A DNA stretch of 34,726 nt. Origin: Comamonas sp. lk. Lineage in GTDB: Bacteria > Pseudomonadota > Gammaproteobacteria > Burkholderiales > Burkholderiaceae_C. Positions 17,531 through 26,686 of the stretch are shown here, piece after piece (within the stretch, counting starts at the first letter, position 1; each line of letters opens with the position of its first letter). The notes under the pieces were generated by a model that had not been told where the DNA came from, did not search any database, and saw only the letters and a list, made by a program, of their open reading frames with translations. The stretch lies in the NCBI GenBank assembly GCA_945861345.1, contig CAMATX010000018.1, positions 1 through 34,726 on the forward strand. Reading direction: 5' to 3'. The translations under genes and the position numbers were made by a program.

Positions 17531-18817
17531 ATGGTTCCTCACCTTGTCACCGCACTGACCGGCCCGATCAATGAGCTAGAGCAGCGCCTGCTCGACACCA
17601 TGCCCGCCATCGAGCGCTGGTTCCGCCTGGAATGGATGGAGCACACGCCGCCGTTTTACACCTCGGTGGATGTGCGCAATGCGGGCTTCAAACTGGCTCC
17701 GGTCGATACCGATTTCTACCCCAACGGCTGGAACAACCTTAGCCCCGAGATGCTGCCCATGGCGGTACAGGCGGCCATGGCGGCCATCGAAAAAATCTGC
17801 CCCGAGGCGCGCAACCTGCTCATCATTCCGGAAAACAGCATCCGCAACACCTTTTACCTGAGCAATCTGGCCCAGTTGCGCCGTATTTTTCATATGGCGG
17901 GACTCAACGTGCGCATTGGCTCCATCAGCGCCGATCTGAAGAAAAGCACCACCGTCGAGCTGCCCGGGGGCGAATCCATCACCATCGAGCCGGTGCTACG
18001 GCACAAAGGGCGCATCGGCGTGAAGGATTTTGACCCCTGCACCATCTTGCTCAACAACGACCTGGCCGCTGGTATCCCTGGCATTTTGGAAGACCTGCAC
18101 CAGCAATACCTGCTGCCGCCCTTGCACGCCAGCTGGGCCACGCGGCGCAAAAGCACGCACTTCGCCTGCTACGAGGAAATTGCCAAGCGCTTTGGCAAAC
18201 TCATCGGCATCGACCCCTGGCTGATCAACCCGCTCTACGAGCGCTGCGGCGAGGCCGGCCTGGCCGATAGCGCGGGCGTTGCCAGTTTGGCCGCCCATGT
18301 GGACTCCACGCTGGCCAAGGTGCGGCGCAAATACAAGGAATACGGCATCAAGGAAAAGCCTTTTGTCATCGTCAAGGCCGATAACAGCAGCAGCGGCATG
18401 GGCCTGATGACGGTGCGCGACGCCAAACAACTGCCCGCGCTGGCCGCACGCAGCCTGTCTTTGGACCCCAGCCAAGGCAGTGCCCGCCAGTGGATCGTGC
18501 AAGAAGGCGTGCTCACCCACGAGCGCATGAACGACGCGGTGGCCGAGCCGGTGGTCTACATGATGGACCGTTATGTGGTGGGCGGCTTTTACCGCATCCA
18601 CGCCGAGCGCGGTATTGACGAAAACCTCAGCGCCCCGGGCTCGCTCTATGTGCCCCTGGCCTTTGGCCGCAGCACGCAGCTGCCCCAGCTGGGCGTGCGC
18701 CCGGGCGCCAGCGAGCCCAACCGCTTCTATATGTACGGCGTGGTCGGCCGCCTGGCCATGCTGGCGGCCAGCTACGAGCTCGAGCAGACCGACCCCCAGG
18801 CCGACCTGGAAGACTAA
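17531..18817 (+). CDS. gshA: Glutamate-cysteine ligase
   Basis: A 428-residue glutamate-cysteine ligase of the type found in Acidithiobacillus and Burkholderiales rather than the E. coli type. It makes gamma-glutamylcysteine from glutamate, cysteine and ATP, the first step of glutathione synthesis. Recognisable stretches are R-L-E-W-M-E-H-T-P-P-F-Y-T-S-V-D-V-R-N, D-T-D-F-Y-P-N-G-W-N-N-L, F-V-I-V-K-A-D-N-S-S-S-G-M-G-L-M and F-Y-M-Y-G-V-V-G-R-L. The start at 17531 is used because sequence before it is unrelated to the family. The second enzyme, gshB, lies 3.3 kb downstream with two transporters between. Confidence 0.94.
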   Translation: MVPHLVTALTGPINELEQRLLDTMPAIERWFRLEWMEHTPPFYTSVDVRNAGFKLAPVDTDFYPNGWNNLSPEMLPMAVQAAMAAIEKICPEARNLLIIPENSIRNTFYLSNLAQLRRIFHMAGLNVRIGSISADLKKSTTVELPGGESITIEPVLRHKGRIGVKDFDPCTILLNNDLAAGIPGILEDLHQQYLLPPLHASWATRRKSTHFACYEEIAKRFGKLIGIDPWLINPLYERCGEAGLADSAGVASLAAHVDSTLAKVRRKYKEYGIKEKPFVIVKADNSSSGMGLMTVRDAKQLPALAARSLSLDPSQGSARQWIVQEGVLTHERMNDAVAEPVVYMMDRYVVGGFYRIHAERGIDENLSAPGSLYVPLAFGRSTQLPQLGVRPGASEPNRFYMYGVVGRLAMLAASYELEQTDPQADLED

Positions 18818-18844
18818 GCCACCGCCGTCGCCTTCGCGACTGGG

Positions 18845-18865
18845 TTTTGTTGCATTGCAACAAAA
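18845..18865. promoter_or_regulatory. Perfect 10-1-10 palindrome between gshA and kup
   Basis: TTTTGTTGCA at 18845-18854 and TGCAACAAAA at 18856-18865 are exact reverse complements around a single T. The one-base centre is too tight for a full hairpin and is more like an operator for a dimeric regulator. It lies 52 bases upstream of the kup ATG and 28 bases after the gshA stop. I do not recognise the regulator. Confidence 0.6.
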
Positions 18866-18916
18866 TAGCGGAGTTTGGGCTTCAAAGCGCGCCCACAGAC
18901 GCCGGGCCGTAGCACA

Positions 18917-20839
18917 ATGGCGCTCCTTGCGGCTCCAGAATCCGCGCCGCACTTGCGGCCGGTGCACCATGTGTCATCTTCTAAATCCTCTCTCTCTGCA
19001 CTGACGGTTGGCGCCATTGGCGTGGTCTACGGCGATATCGGCACCAGTGTGCTGTATGCCCTCAAGGAAGTTTTTGGCTCGGGGCATGTGCCCCTCACAC
19101 CGGACAATGTCTACGGCATCTTGTCCATGATTTTTTGGACGCTGACGGTCATCGTGTCGCTGAAATACGTGGTGCTGGTGCTGCGCGCCGATAACGGCGG
19201 CGAGGGCGGCCTGATTGCCATGCTGGCGCTGGCCTCGCAGGCCGTGAAAGACCGACCGGTGCTGCGCAAAGTGCTGCTCAGCGTGGGCATTTTTGGTACC
19301 TGCTTGTTTTATGGTGACGGCGTCATCACGCCGGCCATCTCGGTGCTGGGCGCGGTGGAGGGGCTGGAGGTGATCTCGCCGCAGTTCGTCAAATACGTCG
19401 TGCCACTGACGCTGGTGATTTTGCTCAGCCTGTTTTGGGTGCAAAAGCGCGGCACCGCGGGCATTGGGCAGTTTTTTGGCCCGATCACGCTGGTCTGGTT
19501 TGGGGTGATTGCTGCGCTGGGCATCTACCACATTGCAGAAAATCCGGCGATTTTGCTGGCCCTGAGTCCGCATTACGGTTTGCTTTTCGTGTGGAACCAC
19601 CCTGGGCTGACTTTTGTGCTGCTGGGCGCTGTGGTGCTGTGCGTGACCGGCGCCGAGGCCCTGTACGCTGACCTGGGCCACTTCGGCAAAAAGCCCATCC
19701 GCCTGGCCTGGTTTTGTGTGGTGATGCCAGCGCTCACGCTCAATTATTTCGGCCAGGGCGCACTTTTGCTGGCCCACCCCGAGGCGGTCAAAAACCCGTT
19801 CTACATGATGGCCCCGGACTGGGCGCTATTGCCTTTGGTAGCGCTGGCCACGCTGGCGGCGGTGATTGCTTCGCAGGCACTGATCACCGGCGCTTTTAGC
19901 GTGACCAAGCAGGTCATTCAGCTGGGCTACCTGCCGCGCCTGAACATGATCCACACCAGCGCGCGCGAGATCGGACAAATCTATATTCCCTCGGTCAACT
20001 GGGGCTTGTTTGCGGTGATTGTGCTGGCGGTGGTGATGTTCAAGTCCTCCAGCAATTTGGCGGCGGCCTATGGCGTTGCCGTATGCACCGATATGCTTAT
20101 TACCACCATGCTGACCTTCTTTGTGGTGCGCTACCGTTGGCATTACCCGCTGGCGCTGTGTGTACTGGCCACGGGATTTTTCATTGCCATCGATTTCGTG
20201 TTTTGGGCCTCCAATTTGCTCAAACTCTTGGACGGTGGCTGGTTTCCGCTGGCCATCGGGGCGGCGGTGTATATCCTCATGAGCACCTGGAAAGATGGGC
20301 GCGCACTGCTCAACTCCAAAATCCAAGCCGATTCCATGGATTTGCATAGCTTTTTGGAAGCGGTTTTTGTCGCCCCGCCGGTGCGCGTGCAGGGCACTGC
20401 GGTGTTCCTCACGGCCTCGGTCGGCACCGTGCCCAATGCGCTGCTGCACAACCTCAAGCACAACAAGGTGCTGCACGAGACCAATCTGTTTGTTACCGTG
20501 CATAACCACGAGCGGCCCTGGATCGGGCTGGACAAACGCATTGAGATTGAGCGCCTGGGCCACGACTGCTGGCAGGTGCTGATCCATTACGGCTTTAAGA
20601 ACGACCCCGACGTGCCCAAGGCGCTGCAGCAACTCAAGGGCCGGGGCGTGGCGCTGGATCCCATGCTTACCAGCTATTTTCTGTCGCGCGACACGGTGGT
20701 GCCCACCCTGGGCGACGAGATGGCGCAATGGCGCGAGAAGCTGTTTGCGCAAATGCACCACAACGCCAGCAGCGCCGCCGACTTTCTGAACCTGCCCAAC
20801 AACGCCGTGGTCGAGCTGGGCTCGAAGATCGAAATCTAA
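18917..20839 (+). CDS. kup: Low-affinity potassium transporter Kup
   Basis: Kup (TrkD) is an inner-membrane K+/H+ symporter. The product has about twelve membrane segments in the first 440 residues and a long hydrophilic C-terminal domain, as usual. The signature [13 protein letters not shown] is present, followed by V-L-Y-A-L-K-E, where many relatives have P-L-Y-A. The ATG at 18917 gives 640 residues. The family normally begins at the stretch [11 protein letters not shown], so GTG at 18971 is a credible alternative start, and a -10-like GCACAAT overlaps the ATG. The nearby palindrome at 18845-18865 may control it. Confidence 0.95.
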   Translation: MALLAAPESAPHLRPVHHVSSSKSSLSALTVGAIGVVYGDIGTSVLYALKEVFGSGHVPLTPDNVYGILSMIFWTLTVIVSLKYVVLVLRADNGGEGGLIAMLALASQAVKDRPVLRKVLLSVGIFGTCLFYGDGVITPAISVLGAVEGLEVISPQFVKYVVPLTLVILLSLFWVQKRGTAGIGQFFGPITLVWFGVIAALGIYHIAENPAILLALSPHYGLLFVWNHPGLTFVLLGAVVLCVTGAEALYADLGHFGKKPIRLAWFCVVMPALTLNYFGQGALLLAHPEAVKNPFYMMAPDWALLPLVALATLAAVIASQALITGAFSVTKQVIQLGYLPRLNMIHTSAREIGQIYIPSVNWGLFAVIVLAVVMFKSSSNLAAAYGVAVCTDMLITTMLTFFVVRYRWHYPLALCVLATGFFIAIDFVFWASNLLKLLDGGWFPLAIGAAVYILMSTWKDGRALLNSKIQADSMDLHSFLEAVFVAPPVRVQGTAVFLTASVGTVPNALLHNLKHNKVLHETNLFVTVHNHERPWIGLDKRIEIERLGHDCWQVLIHYGFKNDPDVPKALQQLKGRGVALDPMLTSYFLSRDTVVPTLGDEMAQWREKLFAQMHHNASSAADFLNLPNNAVVELGSKIEI

Positions 20840-20857
20840 ATAGACAGGCCTCGTTTC

Positions 20858-22066
20858 GTGCACTTTTTCAAAGACCTGAGTTGGTCCACCTTCACCGCCG
20901 GATTTGTTGCGGTGCTGGTGGGCTTTACCAGCTCGATTGCCATCGTCTTTCAGGCCGCGCAGGCCTTTGGCGCCACGCAGGAGATGCTGGCCTCCTGGAT
21001 CTGGGCCATCAGCATCGGCATGGGTCTGACGACTGCGGTGCCTTCGCTGCTCCTGAGAAAACCGGTCATGGTGGCCTGGAGCACGCCGGGTGCGGCGGTG
21101 CTGGCCAGCGTTGGCCTGGCAGGCGGCTTTTCTATGGGCCAGGCCGTGGGCGCTTTCATGGCCAGCGCAGCGCTTATCGTGCTGCTGGGCGCCACCGGCT
21201 GGTTTGCCGCTTTGATGAACCGCATTCCGGCGGCCCTGGCCAGCGCGCTCTTGGCAGGCGTACTGGCGCGCTTTGGCATTGCCGGCTTTGCGGCCGCGCA
21301 AAACGCATTGCCTTTGGTGTCGCTGATGCTGCTGGTCTATGTGCTGGGGCGGCGCTTGGTGCCTTTGTATGCCGTGCCGCTGACCTTGCTTGGTGCCATC
21401 GCTTTTGTGGCGGCGCAGGGCGGCTTTGCCCATGTGGTGATTCCGACCGGCCTGACCTGGCCGGTCTACGTGGCCCCGCAGTTCTCGGCCTCTGCCATGG
21501 TCAGCTTGGCGCTGCCGCTGTTTGTGGTGACCATGGCCTCGCAAAACATGCCCGGCGTGGCCGCCATCCAGGCCTGCGGTTTTGGCGACGAGCGCGCCAG
21601 CGGGGGCGATGCGGGGCTGCCCATCTCGCGCATTCTGACCATGACCGGCCTGGCCACGCTGGCGCTGGCGCCTTTTGGTGCCTTTTCGCTCAACCTGAGC
21701 GCCATCACGGCGGCCATGTGCATGGGCCCGCAAGCGCACCCGGACAAAGCGCGCCGCTACACCGCTGCCGTGTGTTGCGGGCTGATATACATTGCCCTGG
21801 GTCTGTTTGGCGCCACCATCATGGCCTTGCTCAGCGCCTTTCCGCAGGCGCTGGTGGTGGCCATAGCTGGCTTAGCGCTGATGGCCACCATCGGCAACGC
21901 GCTGGCCAGCGCCTTGCAGGCCCCCGCCGAGCGCGAGGCGGCCATGGTCACGTTTTTGATTACCTTAAGCGGCGTGGTCATCGGCGGCGTAGGGTCGGCC
22001 TTTTGGGGCCTCTTGGCCGGCGCGCTGGCGCTGGCTGTGCAACACTACCGCCCATCGTCGGCCTAA
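20858..22066 (+). CDS. benE: BenE-family benzoate/aromatic acid:H+ symporter
   Basis: A 402-residue inner-membrane transporter of the BenE family, related to nucleobase transporters. It has about twelve membrane segments and begins directly in a hydrophobic stretch F-K-D-L-S-W-S-T-F-T-A-G-F. Conserved segments include A-W-S-T-P-G-A-A-V-L-A and V-V-T-M-A-S-Q-N-M-P-G-V-A. The start is GTG at 20858, 18 bases after kup, with an AGG about ten bases upstream. BenE of Acinetobacter imports benzoate, but no aromatic catabolic genes lie here, so the substrate is unknown. Co-transcription with kup is likely. Confidence 0.88.
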   Translation: MHFFKDLSWSTFTAGFVAVLVGFTSSIAIVFQAAQAFGATQEMLASWIWAISIGMGLTTAVPSLLLRKPVMVAWSTPGAAVLASVGLAGGFSMGQAVGAFMASAALIVLLGATGWFAALMNRIPAALASALLAGVLARFGIAGFAAAQNALPLVSLMLLVYVLGRRLVPLYAVPLTLLGAIAFVAAQGGFAHVVIPTGLTWPVYVAPQFSASAMVSLALPLFVVTMASQNMPGVAAIQACGFGDERASGGDAGLPISRILTMTGLATLALAPFGAFSLNLSAITAAMCMGPQAHPDKARRYTAAVCCGLIYIALGLFGATIMALLSAFPQALVVAIAGLALMATIGNALASALQAPAEREAAMVTFLITLSGVVIGGVGSAFWGLLAGALALAVQHYRPSSA

Positions 22067-22130
22067 ACCAGGCCTTCGGGCTTTGACCTATGCGCCATGC
22101 GCACAAGCCCCACCACCGGAGTTGCTCCTG

Positions 22131-23078
22131 ATGCAGATTTTGTTCGTCGCCGATCCCTTGGAGTCTTTCCAGACCTACAAGGACACCACCTATTCCATGA
22201 TGCGCGAGGCCCAGCGCCGGGGCCACCAGATCGCCGCCTGCGAACCGCGCGATCTGCGCTGGCAGACCGGCTCCACGGTCCAGGCGCCAGTGCGGCGTAT
22301 CCGGCTGGGTGGTGAGGGTGCCCGCTGGTTTGTGCAAGAAGCCACCGAGTTGGTCGCGCTGCGCGACTTTGACGCCATCGTCATGCGCAAAGACCCGCCT
22401 TTTGACAGCGAGTATTTCTACGCCACGCATTTGCTGGAACAGGCCGAGCGCGAAGGCGCCAAGGTTTTTAACAAACCGCGCGCCCTGCGCGACCACCCCG
22501 AAAAACTGGCCATTCTGGAGTTCGCCCAACACACGGGCCCGACCTTGGTTACCCGCGATGCGCATGCGGTGCGGGCCTTTCATGCAGAGCACCAGGACAT
22601 CATCTTGAAGCCGCTGGACGGCATGGGCGGCATGGGCATTTTTCGGGTGCCGGCCGATGGACTCAATCTGGGCAGCATCATCGAAACCCTGAACCGCGAC
22701 GGCGCCCAAACCCTGATGGTGCAAAAGTTTTTGCCCGCCATTGCCCAGGGCGACAAACGCGTGCTGGTGATCGGCGGCGTGCCGGTGCCTTTTTGCCTGG
22801 CGCGCATACCGCAAGGGGGCGAGGTGCGCGGCAACCTGGCCGCCGGCGGTCTGGGCGTGGCCCAAGAGCTCAATGCGGCAGACCGCGCTATGGCGCAGGC
22901 CATAGGCCCCACGCTGGCCGCGCGCGGCCTGCTGCTGGTTGGGCTGGACATCATCGGTACGCACCTGACCGAGATCAACGTCACCAGCCCGACCTGCTTT
23001 CAGGAAATCAGCGCACAAACCGGCTTTGATGTGCCGGCTATGTTCATGGACGCGCTGCAAGCGGCGGCGCAGGCCTGA
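22131..23078 (+). CDS. gshB: Glutathione synthetase
   Basis: GshB joins glycine to gamma-glutamylcysteine using ATP, the second step of glutathione synthesis. The ATG at 22131 gives 315 residues starting M-Q-I-L-F-V-A-D-P-L, the typical N-terminus. Motifs include V-M-R-K-D-P-P-F-D-S-E-Y, the ATP-grasp I-I-L-K-P-L-D-G-M-G-G-M-G-I-F-R, and the metal-binding I-N-V-T-S-P-T-C-F-Q-E. It complements gshA at 17531. The 65-base gap after benE contains a weak hairpin only. Confidence 0.98.
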   Translation: MQILFVADPLESFQTYKDTTYSMMREAQRRGHQIAACEPRDLRWQTGSTVQAPVRRIRLGGEGARWFVQEATELVALRDFDAIVMRKDPPFDSEYFYATHLLEQAEREGAKVFNKPRALRDHPEKLAILEFAQHTGPTLVTRDAHAVRAFHAEHQDIILKPLDGMGGMGIFRVPADGLNLGSIIETLNRDGAQTLMVQKFLPAIAQGDKRVLVIGGVPVPFCLARIPQGGEVRGNLAAGGLGVAQELNAADRAMAQAIGPTLAARGLLLVGLDIIGTHLTEINVTSPTCFQEISAQTGFDVPAMFMDALQAAAQA

Positions 23079-23087
23079 GCGGGCGCC

Positions 23088-23279
23088 TTAGTTGCGTGGT
23101 TCACTCCAGAGCTTGCCGCCGGTGGCCCAGTTTTCGGCTTTCACATCGGTGATCAGCACATCAACCGAGTCGGGCGAGCCGCCAAGCACCTCGACGCTGA
23201 CGCGGGTGATCTCTTGCACCAGCTTTTTCTTTTGCTCCAGGGTGCGGCCTTCAATCATTTCTATATGGTACGTGGGCAT
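23088..23279 (-). CDS. 4-oxalocrotonate tautomerase family protein
   Basis: A 63-residue tautomerase. After removal of Met, Pro1 becomes the catalytic base. The E-G-R-T-L-E-Q-K-K-K-L-V motif with the family arginine follows, and the C-terminal region includes E-N-W-A-T-G-G-K-L-W-S. Such small enzymes form oligomers and shuffle keto-enol forms of unsaturated acids, in 4-OT during catechol meta-cleavage. No other meta-cleavage genes are present, so the substrate is unknown. An AAGGAG eight bases before the ATG is a strong ribosome site. It converges on gshB with nine bases between. Confidence 0.92.
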   Translation of the reverse strand: MPTYHIEMIEGRTLEQKKKLVQEITRVSVEVLGGSPDSVDVLITDVKAENWATGGKLWSEPRN

Positions 23280-23393
23280 TCAAGCGCTCCTTGCGGTCCT
23301 ACAAAGTGCCGCGTGCGGGATTGCACAGCGGCGTGGGAGCGGCAGTTTAGACTGTGCTGTGCGCTCACCCTCTGACCCATTTGTGTGCCGGCC

Positions 23394-24914
23394 ATGACGC
23401 CCCACGCCTTGCAAGACCTGCATGCCGATCCGCGCCACCGCGTCGCGCTTGCCGCGCTGGTGCTGCTGCACCTGGCTGTGGGCGCGTCGCTGGGCTTGTC
23501 GGTGGACGAGGCGCACTACCTCTTGTACGCGCTGCACCCGGCAATGAGTTATTTCGACCACCCGCCGATGGTCGGCTGGCTGCAGTGGCCGATGGTCAGC
23601 CTGGGTGCGCCGGTGTGGCTGCTGCGCCTGCTACCCGGCTTGGTTTGGGCGGCCACGGTGTACAGCGCCTACCGCTTGGCGCTGCGCCTGAGCGCGGCCA
23701 ACGCCATGGCGCAGTCGGGCGCGGTGGGCCTGTGGACTTTGGCGGTGCTGGCCTTGGCACCTTTGCTGCATGTGCTGGGCATGGGCCTGTTGCCCGACAC
23801 CTTGCTGATGTTTTTTGGCATCGTGCTCATGGGCCAGACCTGGCGTCTGATGCAGCCCCACGCGCTGCAGGCGCGAGGTGCTTGGTTGCTGTGGGGCCTG
23901 CTTTTGGGGCTGACTGGCCTGAGCAAATACACCGCGATATTCATGGCCCTGGCCTCGGCCTGGTGCCTGCTGGCCGTCCATGGCCTGCGCGTGCTGCGCG
24001 CGCCCTGGGCCTGGCTGGGCTTGCTGCTGGCGCTGCTGTTGGTGGCGCCTGTGGCGCTGTGGAATGCCCAGCACGACTGGATCTCTTTTCGCTATCAGGC
24101 CAGCCACGGCGCGGGCGGCGCATGGGAGGCGGCGCAGCTGCTGCGCTTTGGGCTGGTGCAGTTACTGGCGTTTGGGCTTTTGCTGCTTTGGGGCCTGCGT
24201 AATCGCTGGCGCGGCGGGGTGCTGCGGGCATTTTTCTGGATTCCGTTGGGGGTCCTGGCGCTGCTCTCGGGCGGCGGTAGCAGCTTGCCGCACTGGACCG
24301 CGCCGGCCTGGGTGGCTTTGGCACCTTTTGCTGGCCTGGCTTTGGCCCGCTACGCCTACGCCCATGGCGATACGCGCCGCCAACGCCGCCGTGTCCGCTG
24401 GCTGGGCGTGCTGGTCGCGCTGCAGGCCAGTGCGTGTGCCGCGCTCATGGGTTTGATGCTCAGCGCTGGCGCACCGTTTTTCCCGCAGAGCTTGCGTACC
24501 ACGGCAGTAGGTGCCAACCCCTTTGCCGACTTGCACGGCTGGGATGCGGCCGGCGCCCGTGCCCGCTCCTTGGCGCGGGCCCAGGGCCTGGCCAGCGTGT
24601 CGGTGCAAAACTGGACCCTCGCCAGCCGCCTGGGCTGGTACGCGCAGCCGCTGCCGGTGCATGTGCTGGCGCCCGGTTCCGACCAGTTCAGCTTATGGGC
24701 GGGCGATTTGCCGGTCGGCGCCGATACGCTTTTGGTGGACTGGTCGCACCTGTCTTTCGAGCTGCCGCTGGCGCCCCAAGGCTTTGATCGCTGCGATCTG
24801 CTCGACACCTTGGACGTGCAGCACCGGCAGGCGCCTCTGGCGCGTTTTCGTTTTTACGCCTGCCGCGGCTGGGCCGGCCAGGCCGCACCGCGCAACCGGG
24901 AGGCTGGCTTATGA
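23394..24914 (+). CDS. Membrane glycosyltransferase, GT39/GT83 (PMT/ArnT-like)
   Basis: A 506-residue integral membrane protein resembling the dolichyl/undecaprenyl-phosphate sugar transferases. The first periplasmic loop carries the acidic motif S-V-D-E-A-H-Y and then Y-F-D-H-P-P-M-V-G-W, both characteristic of the PMT_2 fold. About nine to eleven membrane helices occupy residues 15-370 and a soluble periplasmic domain follows. These enzymes move a sugar from a polyprenyl-phosphate carrier to lipid A, protein or glycan. The stop overlaps the ATG of the PAP2 phosphatase (ATGA), a strong hint of joint function in envelope modification. GTG at 23385 is an alternative start. Acceptor and sugar cannot be told. 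Confidence 0.87.
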   Translation: MTPHALQDLHADPRHRVALAALVLLHLAVGASLGLSVDEAHYLLYALHPAMSYFDHPPMVGWLQWPMVSLGAPVWLLRLLPGLVWAATVYSAYRLALRLSAANAMAQSGAVGLWTLAVLALAPLLHVLGMGLLPDTLLMFFGIVLMGQTWRLMQPHALQARGAWLLWGLLLGLTGLSKYTAIFMALASAWCLLAVHGLRVLRAPWAWLGLLLALLLVAPVALWNAQHDWISFRYQASHGAGGAWEAAQLLRFGLVQLLAFGLLLLWGLRNRWRGGVLRAFFWIPLGVLALLSGGGSSLPHWTAPAWVALAPFAGLALARYAYAHGDTRRQRRRVRWLGVLVALQASACAALMGLMLSAGAPFFPQSLRTTAVGANPFADLHGWDAAGARARSLARAQGLASVSVQNWTLASRLGWYAQPLPVHVLAPGSDQFSLWAGDLPVGADTLLVDWSHLSFELPLAPQGFDRCDLLDTLDVQHRQAPLARFRFYACRGWAGQAAPRNREAGL

Positions 24915-25681
24915 GGGCACGTTGGTGGCTGCCTTTGGCGCTCTTGCTGGCCTGCGCGCCGCTGTACTTGCATTGGTGGGAGCCAGGCCTCTTTTTGGCC
25001 ATCAACCAAGCTTGTGTGTTGCTGCCCGCGCAGTTGTGGAGCGCGTTGTCGCTGGGCGGCAATGCCTGGGGCGTGCTGGCGCTGAGCAGCCCGCTGCTGG
25101 TGCTGGCGCCGCGCCTGCTGTGGGCCTGGTTGGCGGCCGCGCCCTTTGCCGTGCTCTTTGCCCGCCTGGGCAAAACCTATCTTGAAAGTGCCCGCCCCGC
25201 AGGCGTGCTAGACCACAGCCTGATGCGCATCGTGGGCGAGCCGCTGGAGATCGCCTCCATGCCCTCGGGCCACACGCTCACTGCGTTTGCGGTGGCGGGC
25301 AGTATTTTTCTGGCGGTGCAGGCACCTCAGCGTTGGCGCTGGGCTGGCCTGTGGCTGGCTGCGGCGCTCGTGGGCCTCTCGCGCATCGCGCTGGGTGCGC
25401 ACTGGCCGGGTGACGTGGCCGTCGGCGCTTGCTTGGGCCTGTGGGCGGCCGCTTTGGGCCAGTTGCTCTGGCGCCGCATGGGTGCCGCTTTTGTCGATCC
25501 CCGCGGCTGGCGTATGCGGGCGCTGGCGCTGCTATTGCTGTGCACGCTGTACAGCTTGCTTGAAGGCCCGCTGGACTACCCGGACAACCAAACGCCGCAG
25601 TACCTTCTGGCCGCTGTGGTGCTCCTGGTCTTGCTGCGTTTTGCACAGCAGCAAAAAATAAAAACCCCTGGGGAGGAATAA
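24911..25681 (+). CDS. PAP2-family membrane phosphatase
   Basis: A 256-residue type 2 phosphatidic acid phosphatase. The three catalytic motifs are present: K-T-Y-L-E-S-A-R-P, P-S-G-H, and S-R-I-A-L-G-A-H-W-P-G-D-V. Six membrane segments are visible. Relatives dephosphorylate undecaprenyl diphosphate, phosphatidylglycerophosphate or lipid A at the periplasmic face. The four-base overlap with the glycosyltransferase suggests it recycles the carrier released by that enzyme or acts on the same lipid. It ends three bases before the next gene. Confidence 0.9.
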   Translation: MRARWWLPLALLLACAPLYLHWWEPGLFLAINQACVLLPAQLWSALSLGGNAWGVLALSSPLLVLAPRLLWAWLAAAPFAVLFARLGKTYLESARPAGVLDHSLMRIVGEPLEIASMPSGHTLTAFAVAGSIFLAVQAPQRWRWAGLWLAAALVGLSRIALGAHWPGDVAVGACLGLWAAALGQLLWRRMGAAFVDPRGWRMRALALLLLCTLYSLLEGPLDYPDNQTPQYLLAAVVLLVLLRFAQQQKIKTPGEE

Positions 25682-25684
25682 ACC

Positions 25685-26686
25685 ATGTCAGTCACACCCA
25701 CCGTGCCGGCGCGCTCGGCCAGCCTCGTCTTGGTCGGCTTGTTAGCGCTGGCTTTGCTCTATTTTTCACTGCTGCCCGGCCTGCTGGGCGCCTGCCTGGG
25801 CTTTTTGATTGCTAAGGCTTTGCTGCGTTTAGGCGCCCGCTACTGCCTGCCAGCGGCCAGCACGCTGGCCCCCGCCGTGGTGATCGTGTTGCCTTTGCTG
25901 GCCCTGGTGCTGGCACTGTTGAACGCCAAGACCTTGGCGCTGGGCGCGGCTGGGCAGTACCAGGCTTTGCTGCAGTTCTTGGCGCAAACCGTGCTCGAGA
26001 TCCGCAAAAAAGTCCCGCCCGATTGGGCCCAGTACCTGCCCGAAGAACTGATGGCCGTGCAGCTGTGGCTGGCCGAGTTGCTCAAGTCCAAAGCCAGCGT
26101 GATTGCTGGCGCGGGCTCGCAGGCTTTGCATGGGCTGTTGCTGGTGTATGTGGGCCTGGTGGTGGGTGCTTTGATGGGCGCCACGCCAGCGTCGGACAGC
26201 CGGGCCCCCTTGCGTCTGCAAATGCGCACGCGCGGCGCGCACTTCATTGCCGCATTTGCCCAGGTGGTGGTAGCGCAGTTTTGGATCGCGGTGTTTAACG
26301 CCAGTTGCACCGCCGCGCTCTTGCTGATCGTGCTGCCCCTGGCCGGCGCGCAGCTGCCCTATACCGGCCCGCTGGTGGTGATGACTTTTGTCTGCGGGCT
26401 GATTCCCATCGTGGGCAACCTGGTGTGTAACGCCATGCTGAGTTTGGCCGGTCTGTCGGTGTCGGTCGGCGTGGGCGTGGCTTGCTTGGTGTTCTTGGTC
26501 GTCATTCACAAGGCCGAATACGCCATCAATGCCCGTGTTTTGGGTAAACAAACCAACACGGCGGCTTGGGAGTTGCTCGCCGTTTTGTTCGTCGGCGAGG
26601 CGGTTTTTGGTCTGCCCGGCCTGGTCGCCGCGCCGCTGTACTACGGCTACGCCAAAAAAGAGTTGCAGGCCAGCGGCTGGATTTAG
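25685..26686 (+). CDS. AI-2E family transporter (PerM-like permease)
   Basis: A 333-residue membrane protein of the AI-2E/PerM (UPF0118) family, with paired N-terminal helices, a central amphipathic region at about residues 90-150 and a C-terminal helix block that includes G-L-I-P-I-V-G-N-L and the closing G-L-P-G-L-V-A-A-P-L-Y-Y-G-Y. Family members export autoinducer-2 or act as Na+/H+ antiporters; substrate cannot be inferred here. A strong GGGGAGGA ribosome site lies inside the end of the previous gene. The TAG stop interlocks with the opposing gene's TAA in a shared TTAG. Confidence 0.88.
   Translation: MSVTPTVPARSASLVLVGLLALALLYFSLLPGLLGACLGFLIAKALLRLGARYCLPAASTLAPAVVIVLPLLALVLALLNAKTLALGAAGQYQALLQFLAQTVLEIRKKVPPDWAQYLPEELMAVQLWLAELLKSKASVIAGAGSQALHGLLLVYVGLVVGALMGATPASDSRAPLRLQMRTRGAHFIAAFAQVVVAQFWIAVFNASCTAALLLIVLPLAGAQLPYTGPLVVMTFVCGLIPIVGNLVCNAMLSLAGLSVSVGVGVACLVFLVVIHKAEYAINARVLGKQTNTAAWELLAVLFVGEAVFGLPGLVAAPLYYGYAKKELQASGWI

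Noticed and set aside
19826..21739. 637-codon open frame on the minus strand across kup and benE
   Set aside because: It spans two real genes and the gap between them, and its product is a low-complexity His/Gln/Arg/Gly-rich string without family similarity.
22060..22074. GGCC-loop-GGCC hairpin at the end of benE
   Set aside because: Only four base pairs and no T-run directly after; common by chance in GC-rich DNA.
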